A stretch of DNA of 64,000 nucleotides, taken from the NCBI RefSeq assembly GCF_026672425.1, contig NZ_JAPPRC010000003.1, positions 974,501-1,038,500 on the forward strand, written 5' to 3'. The translations under genes and the position numbers were made by a program. This DNA comes from Pannonibacter sp. SL95. Its GTDB lineage: Bacteria > Pseudomonadota > Alphaproteobacteria > Rhizobiales > Stappiaceae. The notes below the pieces were generated by a model, which saw nothing but the letters and a program-made list of their open reading frames with translations, had not been told where the DNA came from and made no database searches. This document shows, in pieces, positions 7,096 through 16,759 of the stretch (within the stretch, counting starts at the first letter, position 1; every line of letters starts with the position of its first letter).

Positions 7096-10005
7096 TCACC
7101 GCCCCGGCCGTCCCGTCTTCTTCGACCGGCCCTTGCGCCGCGCGTCTTCGGATGGGTCCTCATAGGAGCCGACGCCGATCTTGCCGCGCGGGGTGTGGTG
7201 CGGAGCGTCTTCTGCCTGGATGACGGGCTTTTTCGGCAGGGTGCCGCTGTGCAGGGGAACTTCGGTGCGGCCGACGGTCATTTCGTCGAGGCTGTTCTTG
7301 CGCACCTTTGAGCTGGGGGCGGGCAGGGCAGACCCCTTGGCGGCTCGCGCCCGGTCGGCGGCGGTTTCCTTCTTCTTGCCGCTGGCGCCTTCCTTGGCCC
7401 CGCCAGCGCCGTAGAGCCGCTCGCCCTGATAGGCGCCGCCGCGCTCCTCCACGTCGGACTGGCGTGCCATCGGGTCGTCGGACAGGGCCAGCTCGGTGGC
7501 CTGCAGCCGGCGGATCTCGTCGCGCAGCCGGGCGGCGGTCTCGAAGTCGAGGTCGGCGGCGGCGGTGCGCATCTGCTTTTCCAGGCTTTCCAGATGGGCC
7601 TTGAAATTGTGGCCGACCAGATTGCCGGTCTCGGCAAAGCCTGCGTCGACCGTGACGTGGTCCTGTTCGTAGACGCTTTCGAGAATGTCGCCGATGGAGC
7701 GCTTGACGCTTTCCGGCGTGATGCCGTGTTCGGTGTTGTAGGCGATCTGCTTTTCGCGGCGGCGGTTGGTCTCGGCGATGGCGCGGTCCATCGAGCCGGT
7801 CATGCGGTCGGCGTAGAGAATGACCTTGCCGTCCACGTTGCGCGCGGCGCGGCCGATGGTCTGGATCAGCGAGGTTTCCGAACGCAGGAAGCCTTCCTTG
7901 TCCGCGTCCAGAATGGCGACCAGCGCGCATTCGGGAATGTCGAGGCCTTCGCGCAGGAGGTTGATGCCCACCAGCACGTCGAAGGCACCAAGACGCAGGT
8001 CTCGGATGATCTCGATGCGCTCCAGCGTGTCGATGTCCGAATGCATGTAGCGCACGCGGATGCCGTTCTCATGCAGGTATTCGGTCAGGTCCTCGGCCAT
8101 GCGCTTGGTCAGCGTGGTCACCAGCGTGCGGTAACCCTTGGCCGCCGTCTCGCGCACCTCGCCCAGCAGGTCATCGACCTGCGAGGTCGCCGGGCGGATA
8201 TGCACCGGCGGGTCGATCAGGCCGGTCGGGCGGATGACCTGTTCGGCGAAGACGCCGCCGGACTGGTCCATTTCCCAGCTGCCCGGCGTTGCCGACACGG
8301 CCACCGTCTGCGGCCGCATGGCGTTCCATTCCTCGAAGCGCAGCGGACGGTTGTCCATGCAGGACGGCAGGCGGAAGCCATATTCGGCCAGCGTCGCCTT
8401 GCGGCGAAAGTCGCCCCGGTACATGGCGCCGATCTGCGGAATGGTGACGTGGCTTTCGTCGGCGAAGACAAGGGCGTTGTCCGGCAGGTATTCGAACAGG
8501 GTCGGGGGCGGCTCTCCCGGCGCGCGGCCGGTCAGGTAGCGCGAGTAGTTCTCGATGCCGGCGCAGGAGCCGGTGGCCTCCAGCATTTCCAGGTCGAACA
8601 GGGTGCGCTGCTCCAGCCGCTGTGCTTCCAGCAGGCGGCCATGGGCGTTCAGTTCCTCCAGCCGCTGTTTCAGTTCGGCCTTGATCGACTTGGCCGCCTG
8701 CTGCAGCGTCGGCTTCGGCGTCACATAGTGCGAGTTGGCGTAGATCTTGACGCTCTTCAGCTCGCCGGACTTCTGGCCGGTGAGGGGATCGAACTCGGTG
8801 ATCGATTCCACTTCGTCGCCGAACAGCGAGATGCGCCAGGCGCGGTCCTCGTAGTGGGCGGGGAACAGTTCGATCGTGTCGCCGCGCACGCGGAAGGCGC
8901 CGCGCTGGAAGGCGGCGTCGTTGCGCTTGTATTGCAGGGCCACCAGGTCGGCGAGCAGCTGGCGCTGGTCGATGCGCTCGCCCACCTCCAGCGCGAAGGT
9001 CATGGCGGTGTAGGTCTCGACCGAACCGATACCGTAGATGCAGGACACCGAGGCAACGATGATGACGTCGTCCCGCTCCAGCAGTGCACGGGTGGCCGAA
9101 TGGCGCATCCGGTCGATCTGCTCGTTGATCGAGGATTCCTTCTCGATGTAGGTGTCCGTCCGAGGCACGTAGGCTTCCGGCTGGTAGTAGTCGTAGTAGG
9201 AGACGAAATACTCCACCGCATTGTCGGGGAAGAAGCTCTTGAACTCGCCGTAGAGCTGCGCCGCCAGGGTCTTGTTCGGGGCAAGGATCAGGGCGGGGCG
9301 CTGGGTGCGGGCAATGACCTGCGCCATCGTGTAGGTCTTGCCCGAGCCGGTAACGCCCAAAAGCACCTGCGTCTGCTCGCCGCTTTCCAGGCCTGACACC
9401 AGCTCGGCAATGGCGGTTGGCTGGTCGCCCTTCGGCTCATAGGCCGACTTCAGTACAATGGGCACGCCGCCTTCGGACTTGGCCGGACGCTCCGGCCGGT
9501 GCGGCACCCACAGTTCGCCGTTCTTGTGCAGCGGGTTGCCGCTCTCGATCAGGGCAGAAAGCGCCGCGACAGTGGCTGTTGCGCCGCCATCGCCGGAGAG
9601 TTCCGGAAGGGCGTTGCGGCCCTTTTTCTTGCGGTTCTCCTTCAGATGCTGCTCGAGCTTCTCCGCCTCTTCCAGCGAGATGTCGAGCCCCGCCACCGGA
9701 TTGAGCCCACCCGCCGCGCGCTCTCGCGCGCTTTCCGCCTTGCCGATGGACGTGCCGCGCGAGGAGCGCGACCCGGTGTCGGATTTGGCCTTTGGCTTGG
9801 CTGGCTTGCGCGCGGGCGCTGCCGCAGCCTCCGTCCGGACCGACGCCTGATCGGGAAGCTTTTCGGATGCGTCGGCGATTTCCTGCGCCCAGTCTGAAAT
9901 CGAGCCCGAAAGCGGCGCGCCGGCAAACGCGGCCTGCGGGGCTTCGCCAAAGCCATCGGCGGTTTCGGGGGAGGGGGCGGTCGGGGAAATCGGCTTCTTG
10001 CTCAT
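7096..10005 (-). CDS. uvrB: UvrABC excinuclease subunit B, with long N-terminal extension
   Basis: UvrB loads with UvrA on damaged DNA, verifies the lesion and recruits UvrC for dual incision. From the ATG at 10005 the protein is 969 aa. The canonical core begins near residue 180 ([20 protein letters not shown]). Walker A GVTGSGKT is at about 217-224, the damage-binding beta-hairpin region ([20 protein letters not shown]) follows, then the helicase motifs, and a UVR motif ([16 protein letters not shown]) lies towards the C-terminus. The first ~180 residues and a basic tail are extra and low-complexity, as in several rhizobial UvrBs. The frame extends to a TTG at 10068, but the ATG is preferred (MSKKPISP). 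No LexA box was seen upstream. Confidence 0.96.
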   Translation of the reverse strand: MSKKPISPTAPSPETADGFGEAPQAAFAGAPLSGSISDWAQEIADASEKLPDQASVRTEAAAAPARKPAKPKAKSDTGSRSSRGTSIGKAESARERAAGGLNPVAGLDISLEEAEKLEQHLKENRKKKGRNALPELSGDGGATATVAALSALIESGNPLHKNGELWVPHRPERPAKSEGGVPIVLKSAYEPKGDQPTAIAELVSGLESGEQTQVLLGVTGSGKTYTMAQVIARTQRPALILAPNKTLAAQLYGEFKSFFPDNAVEYFVSYYDYYQPEAYVPRTDTYIEKESSINEQIDRMRHSATRALLERDDVIIVASVSCIYGIGSVETYTAMTFALEVGERIDQRQLLADLVALQYKRNDAAFQRGAFRVRGDTIELFPAHYEDRAWRISLFGDEVESITEFDPLTGQKSGELKSVKIYANSHYVTPKPTLQQAAKSIKAELKQRLEELNAHGRLLEAQRLEQRTLFDLEMLEATGSCAGIENYSRYLTGRAPGEPPPTLFEYLPDNALVFADESHVTIPQIGAMYRGDFRRKATLAEYGFRLPSCMDNRPLRFEEWNAMRPQTVAVSATPGSWEMDQSGGVFAEQVIRPTGLIDPPVHIRPATSQVDDLLGEVRETAAKGYRTLVTTLTKRMAEDLTEYLHENGIRVRYMHSDIDTLERIEIIRDLRLGAFDVLVGINLLREGLDIPECALVAILDADKEGFLRSETSLIQTIGRAARNVDGKVILYADRMTGSMDRAIAETNRRREKQIAYNTEHGITPESVKRSIGDILESVYEQDHVTVDAGFAETGNLVGHNFKAHLESLEKQMRTAAADLDFETAARLRDEIRRLQATELALSDDPMARQSDVEERGGAYQGERLYGAGGAKEGASGKKKETAADRARAAKGSALPAPSSKVRKNSLDEMTVGRTEVPLHSGTLPKKPVIQAEDAPHHTPRGKIGVGSYEDPSEDARRKGRSKKTGRPGR

Positions 10006-10087
10006 GCCCCGCAATATGGGCCGAGTCCGGTCAGGAGGAAAGGGTGCGTTTCGGCTTTGTTCTGTCAATCCATCCGACCGGGACGCG

Positions 10088-10111
10088 CTCCTGACATCAG
10101 GTTGTCAGGAG
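10088..10111. promoter_or_regulatory. Inverted repeat between divergent uvrB and outer-membrane gene
   Basis: Arms CTCCTGACA and TGTCAGGAG (9 bp) around a 6-base loop, in the short divergent intergenic region. It could be an operator for either gene. There is no T-run, so it is not an obvious terminator. Confidence 0.35.
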
Positions 10112-10189
10112 GCTGCAAAGTGCTGCCTGTCGTTGCACGCTCCTGCCGAAAAAGTTAATGTTTTTTTACGCGTCAAGGAGTTGAGTCTG

Positions 10190-11941
10190 ATGTCTGTGTC
10201 GAGGGCGCCCATCAAGTGGACCAAGCTCCCGGAATTGCTCGTGGCTACGATGCTCGTGCTGCCGGTAACCGGTCTCCCCCCTGTCCGGGCGCAGGTCGCA
10301 GCGGAAGCTGATGAAGGGCAACGTATCGCCGAGATCCGCGTTCGCTTGACAAATCCCTCAGCGGATCCAGCCCTCAATGATCGGGCCATTGACCAGTTCC
10401 GGCGTGGTCTGTCCGTTTTTCCCGATGACCACTTTTACCGCACGCTGGTCGATTTCGCGCTGAACCGGGCCACCCGCGCGGCGGGGCTCGCCAGCGCCAG
10501 CTACGATATCGGCTTTGGCGATACCGGCGGTCTGACCCTGACCTTCGACCTGACGCTCGGCGATGCCGCCGCCGCAGGGGCGCCGCGCGGCATGCTGGCG
10601 ACGGGCAAGGCGTCCGATTTCCCCGTGCTCTATGACAGCGGCGGCACCTATGTGAAGGTGAAGGCCGAGTCCATCGCGCTGCATTATGGCAACGCCGATG
10701 CCTGGTACGGCCGGCCCGATCTGATGCTGAATGGCAATCCGATGGTGCAGGGCAAGCCCTCCGGCAAGGGCTACCAGCACTGGGTCGAGGGCATGGTGCA
10801 CACCGGTCTCTATGGCATCACGCCGCTCAGCGAGCGGTTCTATGTCTATGGCGGGGCGAGTGTTCTTGCCAGCGGTTCGTATGGGCAGGAGCTGTTCAGC
10901 AACCGCACCCGCAGCCATGTCGCCATCGAAGATGCCTTTGCCGGATTCATCACCGGTGTGACCCGCGAGAATGGGGACCGGCTGCAGCTTGACGCCTCCG
11001 TCGGGCGTCAGCGCTTCACGTTGGGCGACGGCTTCCTGATCATCAACACGGCAGCCAATGGCCGGGACCGGGCGGCACTGCAGGCCAATCCGCGCTGGTC
11101 AGCGGACATGGTTGCGCTGGCACGGCTGCGCTACAACAACACCAAGGTCGAGCTGTTCCGGGTTGATCCGGACGAGCTGCCCATTCTCGACAGCAAGACC
11201 GTCATCGACGGCGTCAACATCGAGACCCGGCTGAGCAACGGCTTCGAAGCGGCCGCCAGCTTCCTGCGCGTGCCTCATTCAAACTTCAAGTACTTCACGC
11301 CGACGAAGACCTTCACCCGGGAAGGCCTGCAGGTCTTCGACGCCCGGCTGCGCTGGCAACCCAATCCGGCCGGAACGCCGGGGCCTTTCGTTGCGGCGGA
11401 AGCCGCGCTTCAACGCAACGAGAACTTCGACATGCAGGCCTATGGCTTCTATGGCGAGGCCGGCTGGAGCTTTGCCGATCTGCCCTGGTCGCCCACCTTC
11501 AGCTACCGCTATGCCCAGTTCTCGGGCGATGATCCGAACACCACCACCTTCGAGCGCTGGGATCCGCTGCTGTCGGGCGGCAACGGCGAGCAGTGGGTGC
11601 AGGGCATCAATCATTTCAAGGTGGTGCAGGATTCCAACGTCATCGCGCATCGTTTCCAGCTGCGGCTGCGTCCGTCTGCGAAGTTCGAGCTGGTGCCGCA
11701 GGTCTGGCTTTTCCGCGCCGACAGCCTGACGAACCTGGGCGGCAATCCGGCCCTGTCGTTCCTAGGCTCGAAGGACTACGGCTACGAACTCAACCTGACT
11801 GGCAAATACTTCGCCTCGCGCAATGTCTATGTGCAGGGGCATGTGGCGGCAACGTTCCCGGGGGCTGCCGTGAAAAAGGCGTTCAACGCCGATCCCGATC
11901 CCTGGCTCAGCACCATGCTCTTCGTGCGTGTTGCCTATTGA
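10190..11941 (+). CDS. Outer-membrane beta-barrel protein, alginate-export (AlgE)-like
   Basis: The ATG at 10190 is preceded at good spacing by AAGGAG (10175-10180), so the 583-aa form is preferred over a longer open frame. The signal peptide spans about residues 8-33 (hydrophobic LVATMLVLPVTG, then PVRAQV). The mature part has alternating aromatic beta-strand patterns (FYVYGGASVLASG, SPTFSYRYAQFSGDD), a QRFTLGDGFLI segment like the alginate-export barrel family, and ends in Phe-Val-Arg-Val-Ala-Tyr, the aromatic C-terminus used by the BAM machinery. It probably forms a large passive channel. Two Tat-exported SDR enzymes follow directly, so the three may process one imported or exported substrate (inference). 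Confidence 0.75.
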   Translation: MSVSRAPIKWTKLPELLVATMLVLPVTGLPPVRAQVAAEADEGQRIAEIRVRLTNPSADPALNDRAIDQFRRGLSVFPDDHFYRTLVDFALNRATRAAGLASASYDIGFGDTGGLTLTFDLTLGDAAAAGAPRGMLATGKASDFPVLYDSGGTYVKVKAESIALHYGNADAWYGRPDLMLNGNPMVQGKPSGKGYQHWVEGMVHTGLYGITPLSERFYVYGGASVLASGSYGQELFSNRTRSHVAIEDAFAGFITGVTRENGDRLQLDASVGRQRFTLGDGFLIINTAANGRDRAALQANPRWSADMVALARLRYNNTKVELFRVDPDELPILDSKTVIDGVNIETRLSNGFEAAASFLRVPHSNFKYFTPTKTFTREGLQVFDARLRWQPNPAGTPGPFVAAEAALQRNENFDMQAYGFYGEAGWSFADLPWSPTFSYRYAQFSGDDPNTTTFERWDPLLSGGNGEQWVQGINHFKVVQDSNVIAHRFQLRLRPSAKFELVPQVWLFRADSLTNLGGNPALSFLGSKDYGYELNLTGKYFASRNVYVQGHVAATFPGAAVKKAFNADPDPWLSTMLFVRVAY

Positions 11942-11967
11942 TGATTTGCGAAAAGGGAGTTTTTGAC

Positions 11968-12990
11968 ATGGACCGCAGAGACCTTCTGAAGACGATGGCA
12001 CTGGCCGCAGCCGCCCCCGCCGCCGTCGGCGCGGTTGCCGGAACCTCGGCCACGCAGGCTCAGGCCCAGGCCGGAAACCCTATCGCCGCCATGCCGGGAC
12101 ACCATGACGTGACGCCGGTCAGCCCGGACTATTTCATCTCCGACCGTTTTGCCGGCAAGACCTACATCGTCACCGGCAGTGCGCGGGGCATGGGCAAGGT
12201 GGCGGCCGAACGTCTGGCGCGCGAGGGGGCCAATGTCGTGGGCGTGGACTGGATCGCCGACGAGGGCGCCGCCGTCATTGCTGCGATCAAGGCGGCCGGC
12301 GGCAAGGCGGAGTTCGTGCCGGGTGATGTGTCCGACACCGCCGTCTGCGACCGCATGGTCGAAGTGGCCGTCTCCACCTTCGGCGGTCTGGACGGGGCGA
12401 TCAACAATGCCGGCGTCATGGACGCCATTCCGCCCAGTGAGCCCATCGACTACGACAAGCAGAAGGACCTCGCCTTCAATCCGGTTCATCTCGCCAGCGA
12501 CGCGTACTGGGACGTGGTGATGCGGGTGAATGCCACCGGCGTGTTCCGCTGCATGCGGGCACAGCTGCGCCACATGGTTGAGCAGGGCAAGGGCGGCTCG
12601 ATCGTCAACGTCGCCAGTGTCGCGGGTCTGCGTGGCTTCAGCTCTACCCCCTCCTATGTCGCCAGCAAGCATGCGGTGAATGGCCTGACCAAGAATGCGG
12701 CCATCGACTACGCGCCGTATGGAATCCGCATCAACTCGGTGAACATGGCCAACACCGACACGCCGATGGTACAGCGCGCCAAGCAGCTCGTCGGCGCGCG
12801 GATGAAGGCCCTGGGCGGGGTGGGCATGGGCACGATCAAGACCCGCAGCCTGCTGCAATACGCGGATACCAACTACCGCGATGCCACGCCGGAGGAGCAG
12901 GTTGCGATCATGCTGTTCCTGCTGTCCGACGAGGCCTCCAACATCACCGGCGCCAATTGGGCGACCGATGGCGGCTTCACCACCTACTGA
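11968..12990 (+). CDS. Tat-exported short-chain dehydrogenase/reductase (paralogue 1)
   Basis: The start at 11968 follows AAAAGGGAG and begins [20 protein letters not shown], a twin-arginine signal peptide (RRDLLK) with an alanine-rich core ending near AQAQAG. The rest of the 340 aa is a classical SDR: Rossmann glycine motif TGSARGMG, acidic NAD selector [14 protein letters not shown], and catalytic Tyr/Lys in [10 protein letters not shown]. It therefore oxidises or reduces an alcohol/carbonyl with a nicotinamide cofactor, probably folded in the cytoplasm before Tat export. It lies 26 bases after the outer-membrane gene and 58 before a close paralogue. Substrate unknown; steroid- or cyclic-alcohol-type dehydrogenases are the nearest classical SDR type by motif. 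Confidence 0.85.
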   Translation: MDRRDLLKTMALAAAAPAAVGAVAGTSATQAQAQAGNPIAAMPGHHDVTPVSPDYFISDRFAGKTYIVTGSARGMGKVAAERLAREGANVVGVDWIADEGAAVIAAIKAAGGKAEFVPGDVSDTAVCDRMVEVAVSTFGGLDGAINNAGVMDAIPPSEPIDYDKQKDLAFNPVHLASDAYWDVVMRVNATGVFRCMRAQLRHMVEQGKGGSIVNVASVAGLRGFSSTPSYVASKHAVNGLTKNAAIDYAPYGIRINSVNMANTDTPMVQRAKQLVGARMKALGGVGMGTIKTRSLLQYADTNYRDATPEEQVAIMLFLLSDEASNITGANWATDGGFTTY

Positions 12991-13048
12991 CCCCCGCAGA
13001 CTGCGGTCACAGGCTCCGGTTGGTCCGGCGCCGAAGGAGCGAACTGAC

Positions 13049-14089
13049 ATGACCCTTGATCGTCGTGATGTCCTGAAGGGAATGACCCTGGCCGGTGGTG
13101 TTGCAGGCGTGACGGCCGCCAGTGGCCTGCAGATGGCCCAGGCCCAGACACAGCCTGCCGCGGCAGCCTCGCCGGCCGGTGGCGGCGGTGGATATGTCGG
13201 CGGACTGCCAATTGCCCCGACGGACCCGGCTTATATCGTGCCGGATCGTTTCAAGGGCCGCACGGTCATCGTCACCGGTTGCGCCCGCGGCATGGGGCAG
13301 GCGGCAGCCGAGCGCCTGGCGCGCGAGGGCGCAAACGTCGTCGGCGTCGACTGGATCGAGGATCAGGGCGCAGCGGTGATCGACGGGATCCGCAAGGCGG
13401 GCGGCAAGGCCGAGTTTGTTCCGGGCGATGTGCGCGATGCCGCCGTCTGCCAGAAGGCGGTCGACGCGGCCGTCGCAAGCTTTGGTGGGCTGTCCGGCGC
13501 CATCAACAACGCCGGTGTCATGGACGGTGTCTACTCCGGTGATCCGGTCGATTATGCGGCCCAGAAGCCGCGCGTCTTCGCCCCGATCCACGAGGCGACC
13601 GACGAGTACTGGGACGCGGTGATGGAGATCAACGCCGGCGGTGTGTTCCGCTCGCTGCGGCCCCAGCTGGCGCAGCTGGTCAAGCAGGGGCAGGGCGGAG
13701 CCATCGTCAATGTGGGCTCCATCGCCGGGCTGACAGGCCTTGCCGGCAATCCGGCCTATGTCGCCAGCAAGCATGCGGTAAACGGGCTCACCAAGAACGC
13801 GGCCATTGACTATGCTCCCTATGGCATCCGCATCAATTCCGTGAACATGGCCGCCACCGATACGCCGATGGTTGCCCGCGCCGGGGCCCTGGTGGCTGCC
13901 AGCATGACGGACGGCGGCGGTGGCATGGGCCGGATCAAGACCCAGAGCATCCTCGCCTATGCCGATCCGGCGCACCGTCCGGCCACGCCGGCGGAGCAGG
14001 TGGCGATCATGCTGTTCCTGCTCTCCGACGAGGCCTCCAACATCACCGGTGCCAACTGGGCGACGGACGGCGGCTGGACAACCTACTGA
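13049..14089 (+). CDS. Tat-exported short-chain dehydrogenase/reductase (paralogue 2)
   Basis: The 346-aa protein starts at an ATG with AAGGAG 9 bases upstream. The N-terminus has [18 protein letters not shown], again a twin-arginine signal, followed by an Ala/Pro/Gly linker. SDR motifs: [26 protein letters not shown], and the [10 protein letters not shown] active site. Long stretches are identical to the preceding paralogue (for example [16 protein letters not shown]), so the two arose by tandem duplication. Both keep the cofactor and catalytic residues, which suggests two enzymes acting on related substrates or stereoisomers. Same operon as the outer-membrane barrel gene by spacing. Confidence 0.85.
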   Translation: MTLDRRDVLKGMTLAGGVAGVTAASGLQMAQAQTQPAAAASPAGGGGGYVGGLPIAPTDPAYIVPDRFKGRTVIVTGCARGMGQAAAERLAREGANVVGVDWIEDQGAAVIDGIRKAGGKAEFVPGDVRDAAVCQKAVDAAVASFGGLSGAINNAGVMDGVYSGDPVDYAAQKPRVFAPIHEATDEYWDAVMEINAGGVFRSLRPQLAQLVKQGQGGAIVNVGSIAGLTGLAGNPAYVASKHAVNGLTKNAAIDYAPYGIRINSVNMAATDTPMVARAGALVAASMTDGGGGMGRIKTQSILAYADPAHRPATPAEQVAIMLFLLSDEASNITGANWATDGGWTTY

Positions 14090-14233
14090 CGACAGATCCG
14101 GCGCGCGGGGTTTCTGCCCCGTCGCCGGGTTCTTCCGGCAAAGCAGCAGACATGTCATCGCCCTTCTGAATTTCGGCTCTTGACCTGAAGTGCGCTCCAG
14201 CACCTAGGGTCGGGAACTGTTCAGAGGGAGACG

Positions 14234-14650
14234 ATGATGACACGGCTTGAACAGTTCTTTTCCTGCCTCGGGTCTGCCGACCTTGAAGGGGCAGGGCGGA
14301 TGATTGAAGCGGATGCGGAGTTTGTCGCGGTGCGGCCTGACCGCGACGCCCGGCTGCCGCTCTATGGCACGTTTCGTGGCGCGGGCGGCCTGGCGGAGTT
14401 TTGCCACGGTCTGGCCAGCGCGTTCGAGACACATGCGTTCGACATCGGTGACGTGGTCGAAACCGGATCGCTGGCCTATGCCTCGGGACGGTTTCATCAC
14501 GTCGTCCGCGCGACGGGGCTGCCCTTTGCCAGCGATTTTGCCGTGAGACTGCGGTACCGCGACGGGCTCATCACGCATTACCAGTTTTACGAGGACACGG
14601 CCCGGCTGGAGACGGCTTTCGGCCTGGTCGGGCGGGAGGGCGCGCAATGA
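14234..14650 (+). CDS. SnoaL-like/NTF2-fold protein
   Basis: Small 138-aa protein with the cone-like NTF2/SnoaL pattern: LEQFFSCLGSADLEGAGRMI, then DAEFVAVRPDRDARLPLYGTF, and a terminal GLITHYQFYEDT strand. Such folds act as small isomerases, cyclases or ligand binders (family knowledge). Two ATG codons occur together (14234, 14237); the second has better spacing from AGAGGGAG. The stop overlaps the MerR gene by 4 bases, so it is in a SnoaL-MerR-CMD operon. No catalytic function can be assigned. Confidence 0.7.
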   Translation: MMTRLEQFFSCLGSADLEGAGRMIEADAEFVAVRPDRDARLPLYGTFRGAGGLAEFCHGLASAFETHAFDIGDVVETGSLAYASGRFHHVVRATGLPFASDFAVRLRYRDGLITHYQFYEDTARLETAFGLVGREGAQ

Positions 14651-15060
14651 AGATCGGTGACCTTGCCGCACGTACCGGACTGAGCGTCGATACGCTGCGC
14701 TACTATGAAAAGATCGGGCTGATCCCGGCACCCTTGCGCGATGCCGGTGGCCGGCGTGTCTACGACGCGTCCATCCTGCGCTGGCTGCAGTTTCTGGAGC
14801 GGCTGAAGGCGACGGGCATGGGGATCCGTGACCGCCTTGCCTATGCCGAGCTGCGCGCAAGGGGCGCGGAGACCGCGCGGGAGCGGCGCGAGATGATCGA
14901 GCGTCATCGCCAGAAGGTCGCCGCCAGCCTGTGGGAGATGCAGAAGACGCTCGAGCTTCTCGACGAAAAGGTCGAGACCTACCGCAAGATCGAGGCGGGC
15001 GAGATCGAGGATCCCGGTGCGTTGCCAGCACCCCGCGCCGTGAAAGGAGCCCGCACATGA
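14647..15060 (+). CDS. MerR-family transcriptional regulator
   Basis: 137 aa with the standard MerR winged helix at the N-terminus (KIGDLAARTGLSVDTLRYYEKIGLIP) and a dimerisation coiled coil (about 80-120). The C-terminal effector part is short and lacks the cysteine pattern of metal-sensing MerR proteins, so an organic or stress signal is more likely (inference). It overlaps SnoaL upstream by 4 bases and the CMD gene downstream by 4, so it is embedded in the operon it probably regulates. Confidence 0.85.
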   Translation: MKIGDLAARTGLSVDTLRYYEKIGLIPAPLRDAGGRRVYDASILRWLQFLERLKATGMGIRDRLAYAELRARGAETARERREMIERHRQKVAASLWEMQKTLELLDEKVETYRKIEAGEIEDPGALPAPRAVKGART

Positions 15061-15440
15061 CCTCTGCCCTCGAACGTGGACGCGACATCGTCCAGACACT
15101 GAACCCTGGTCTCGAACAGGTGCTGGCGGAGCGGTACGACGATCTCGTCGACGGCTTCAGCGAGAGCCTTGTCGAATGGGCCTACGGCCGCCATTACGCA
15201 CGCCCCGGTCTCGATCTGAAGACGCGGCAGCTCTGCACGGTTGCCGCTCTGACGGTCCTCGGCGGGCAGACCGGGCCACAGCTCAAGGTGAACATCGCCC
15301 ATACACTGGCAGCTGGGGCGAGCCGCGAGGAAATCGTCGAGGCGATCTGGCAGATGGCCGTCTACGGCGGTCTTCCAGCCGCAATCAACGGCCTGAATGC
15401 GGCCCGGGACGTATTTGCCGAACTCGACCAGGCGGCCTGA
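15057..15440 (+). CDS. Carboxymuconolactone decarboxylase (CMD) family protein
   Basis: 127 aa from the ATG at 15057 (GAAAGGAG upstream). CMD-fold features are helical repeats with LDLKTRQLCTVAALTVLGGQ and IAHTLAAGASREEIVEAI, the latter being the family's typical active-site helix region. The usual CxxC of AhpD-type members is absent (one cysteine, RQLCT), so peroxidase activity is unlikely and it resembles the 4-carboxymuconolactone decarboxylase-like branch. It is the last gene of the SnoaL-MerR-CMD operon and is followed by a convergent hairpin terminator. Confidence 0.82.
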   Translation: MTSALERGRDIVQTLNPGLEQVLAERYDDLVDGFSESLVEWAYGRHYARPGLDLKTRQLCTVAALTVLGGQTGPQLKVNIAHTLAAGASREEIVEAIWQMAVYGGLPAAINGLNAARDVFAELDQAA

Positions 15441-15447
15441 ACCAAGT

Positions 15448-15477
15448 TCCCTGCGGCCAGCACGATGGCCGCAGGGA
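15448..15477. terminator. Hairpin between convergent CMD and VOC genes
   Basis: TCCCTGCGGCCA / TGGCCGCAGGGA, a 12-bp perfect stem with a 6-base loop. It sits between two convergent genes. No strong T-run, so efficiency is uncertain. Confidence 0.6.
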
Positions 15478-15488
15478 GATTGCCGAAC

Positions 15489-15722
15489 TCAGCGCTTCAT
15501 CGACACCAGCGAGAACATCGCGCCCTGCGGGTCGAGGGCGTTGACGATCCACGAGCCGCCGGGCACTTGCTGCGGCCCGTTGACGATCTTGGCGCCGGCA
15601 GCCGTGGCACGGGCGGCAGCCGCGTCAAGGCCATCGACATTGATGTAGTAGTTCCAGAAAGGCTGGGGCATGTCGGGCAGCTTGGTGTCTGTGTCCGAAC
15701 TGGGGAAAAGACATTTGTTCAT
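15489..15722 (-). pseudogene. Truncated VOC (glyoxalase/bleomycin-resistance) family protein
   Basis: The last ~55 residues are a clear C-terminal half of a VOC protein: PQPFWNYYINVDGLDAAAAR, then GAKIVNGPQQVPGGSWIV and DPQGAMFSLV. The N-terminal VOC module is absent. The first ~12 codons (MNKCLFPSSDT) look like unrelated sequence brought in with the neighbouring restriction-modification cassette. The break is near 15685, where composition changes. The missing 5' part is not found on the far side of the cassette, so the insertion came with a deletion. A short expressed fragment cannot be ruled out. Confidence 0.75.
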
Positions 15723-15799
15723 ATTTTGTTCTTTTCAGGATTGAGTTGGACAATGTATGCTTGTCATCGCGCGGCGCTATGCCGGCTTGAGGACACCGC

Positions 15800-16759
15800 A
15801 TGAGAAATCAGCTTACATCTCTTGAACTCTGCGCAGGTGGTGGCGGCCAGGCGCTCGGTCTGGAAATGGCGGGTTTTGGTCATGCGGCCTTGTTCGAAAA
15901 TGATCCGCACGCCTGCCAGACGCTGCGGTTCAACCGTCCGGAGTGGACGGTTTATGAACATGACCTGTTTCAGGATTTCGCGTTCGAGCAGTTCCGGGGT
16001 GTGGATCTTCTGGCGGGCGGCTTGCCCTGTCCGCCGTTCTCCGTGGCCGGCAAGCAACTGGGCGAGAAGGACGAGCGCAATCTCTTCACCCGGGGCGTCG
16101 AGATTGCCGAGCGGGTGAAGCCGCGTGCCATCATGTTCGAGAATGTGCGCGGCATGCTGGACCCTTCGTTCCAGTCCTACCGCGAGTTCATCGAGCTGCG
16201 TTTGCGCAAGATCGGATTCAAGGTGTTCTGGAAGCTGCTGCAGGCCTCCGATTTCGGCGTGCCGCAGTTGCGTCCCCGTGTGGTTATGGTGGCGCTGCAG
16301 CGGGAGTTTGCGGATAATTTTGTATGGCCCGGGACAAAGGTCCCGGCGGCAACCGTGGGCGAGACGCTGCATGATCTGATGGCAGCGCGCGGCTGGACCG
16401 GAGCAGCTGAATGGAAGGAACAGGCTTGCCGCATTGCTCCTACTGTAGTTGGCGGCTCCAAGAAACACGGCGGACCGGACCTTGGCCCGACACGTGCCCG
16501 GCGTGCCTGGGCCGAACTGGGTGTCGAGGGGCGGACGATTGCCGATGAGTGTCCCGCGCCGGACCACGAGGGTATGCCCAGGCTGACCGTGCGCATGGTC
16601 GCCCGGATTCAGGGCTTCCCGGACAGTTGGGAATTTTTTGGCCGAAAGACGGCTGCCTACCGGCAGGTCGGTAATGCCTTTCCGCCGCCTGTGGCCGCTG
16701 CGGTCGGTGTAATGATATTCTCAGCTCTTCAATCTAATAAATCCCAGAAGGTCGCCTGA
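15800..16759 (+). CDS. DNA (cytosine-5)-methyltransferase of an NgoMIV-like RM system
   Basis: 319-aa C5-methylase: motif I LELCAGGGGQALG (AdoMet), motif IV GGLPCPPFSVAG with catalytic C77, motif VI ENVRG (114-118), motif VIII QLRPRVVMVAL, and motifs IX/X RMVARIQGFP and QVGNAFPPPVA. It modifies cytosine to protect host DNA. Its stop overlaps the start of the NgoMIV-type endonuclease gene (ATGA), so the expected target is GCCGGC (inference from the partner). It belongs to a cassette bordered by the truncated VOC gene; base composition is mixed. Confidence 0.92.
   Translation: MRNQLTSLELCAGGGGQALGLEMAGFGHAALFENDPHACQTLRFNRPEWTVYEHDLFQDFAFEQFRGVDLLAGGLPCPPFSVAGKQLGEKDERNLFTRGVEIAERVKPRAIMFENVRGMLDPSFQSYREFIELRLRKIGFKVFWKLLQASDFGVPQLRPRVVMVALQREFADNFVWPGTKVPAATVGETLHDLMAARGWTGAAEWKEQACRIAPTVVGGSKKHGGPDLGPTRARRAWAELGVEGRTIADECPAPDHEGMPRLTVRMVARIQGFPDSWEFFGRKTAAYRQVGNAFPPPVAAAVGVMIFSALQSNKSQKVA

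Noticed and set aside
7594-9396. 600-aa plus-strand frame opposite uvrB
   Set aside because: Antisense shadow of UvrB; has no conserved features.
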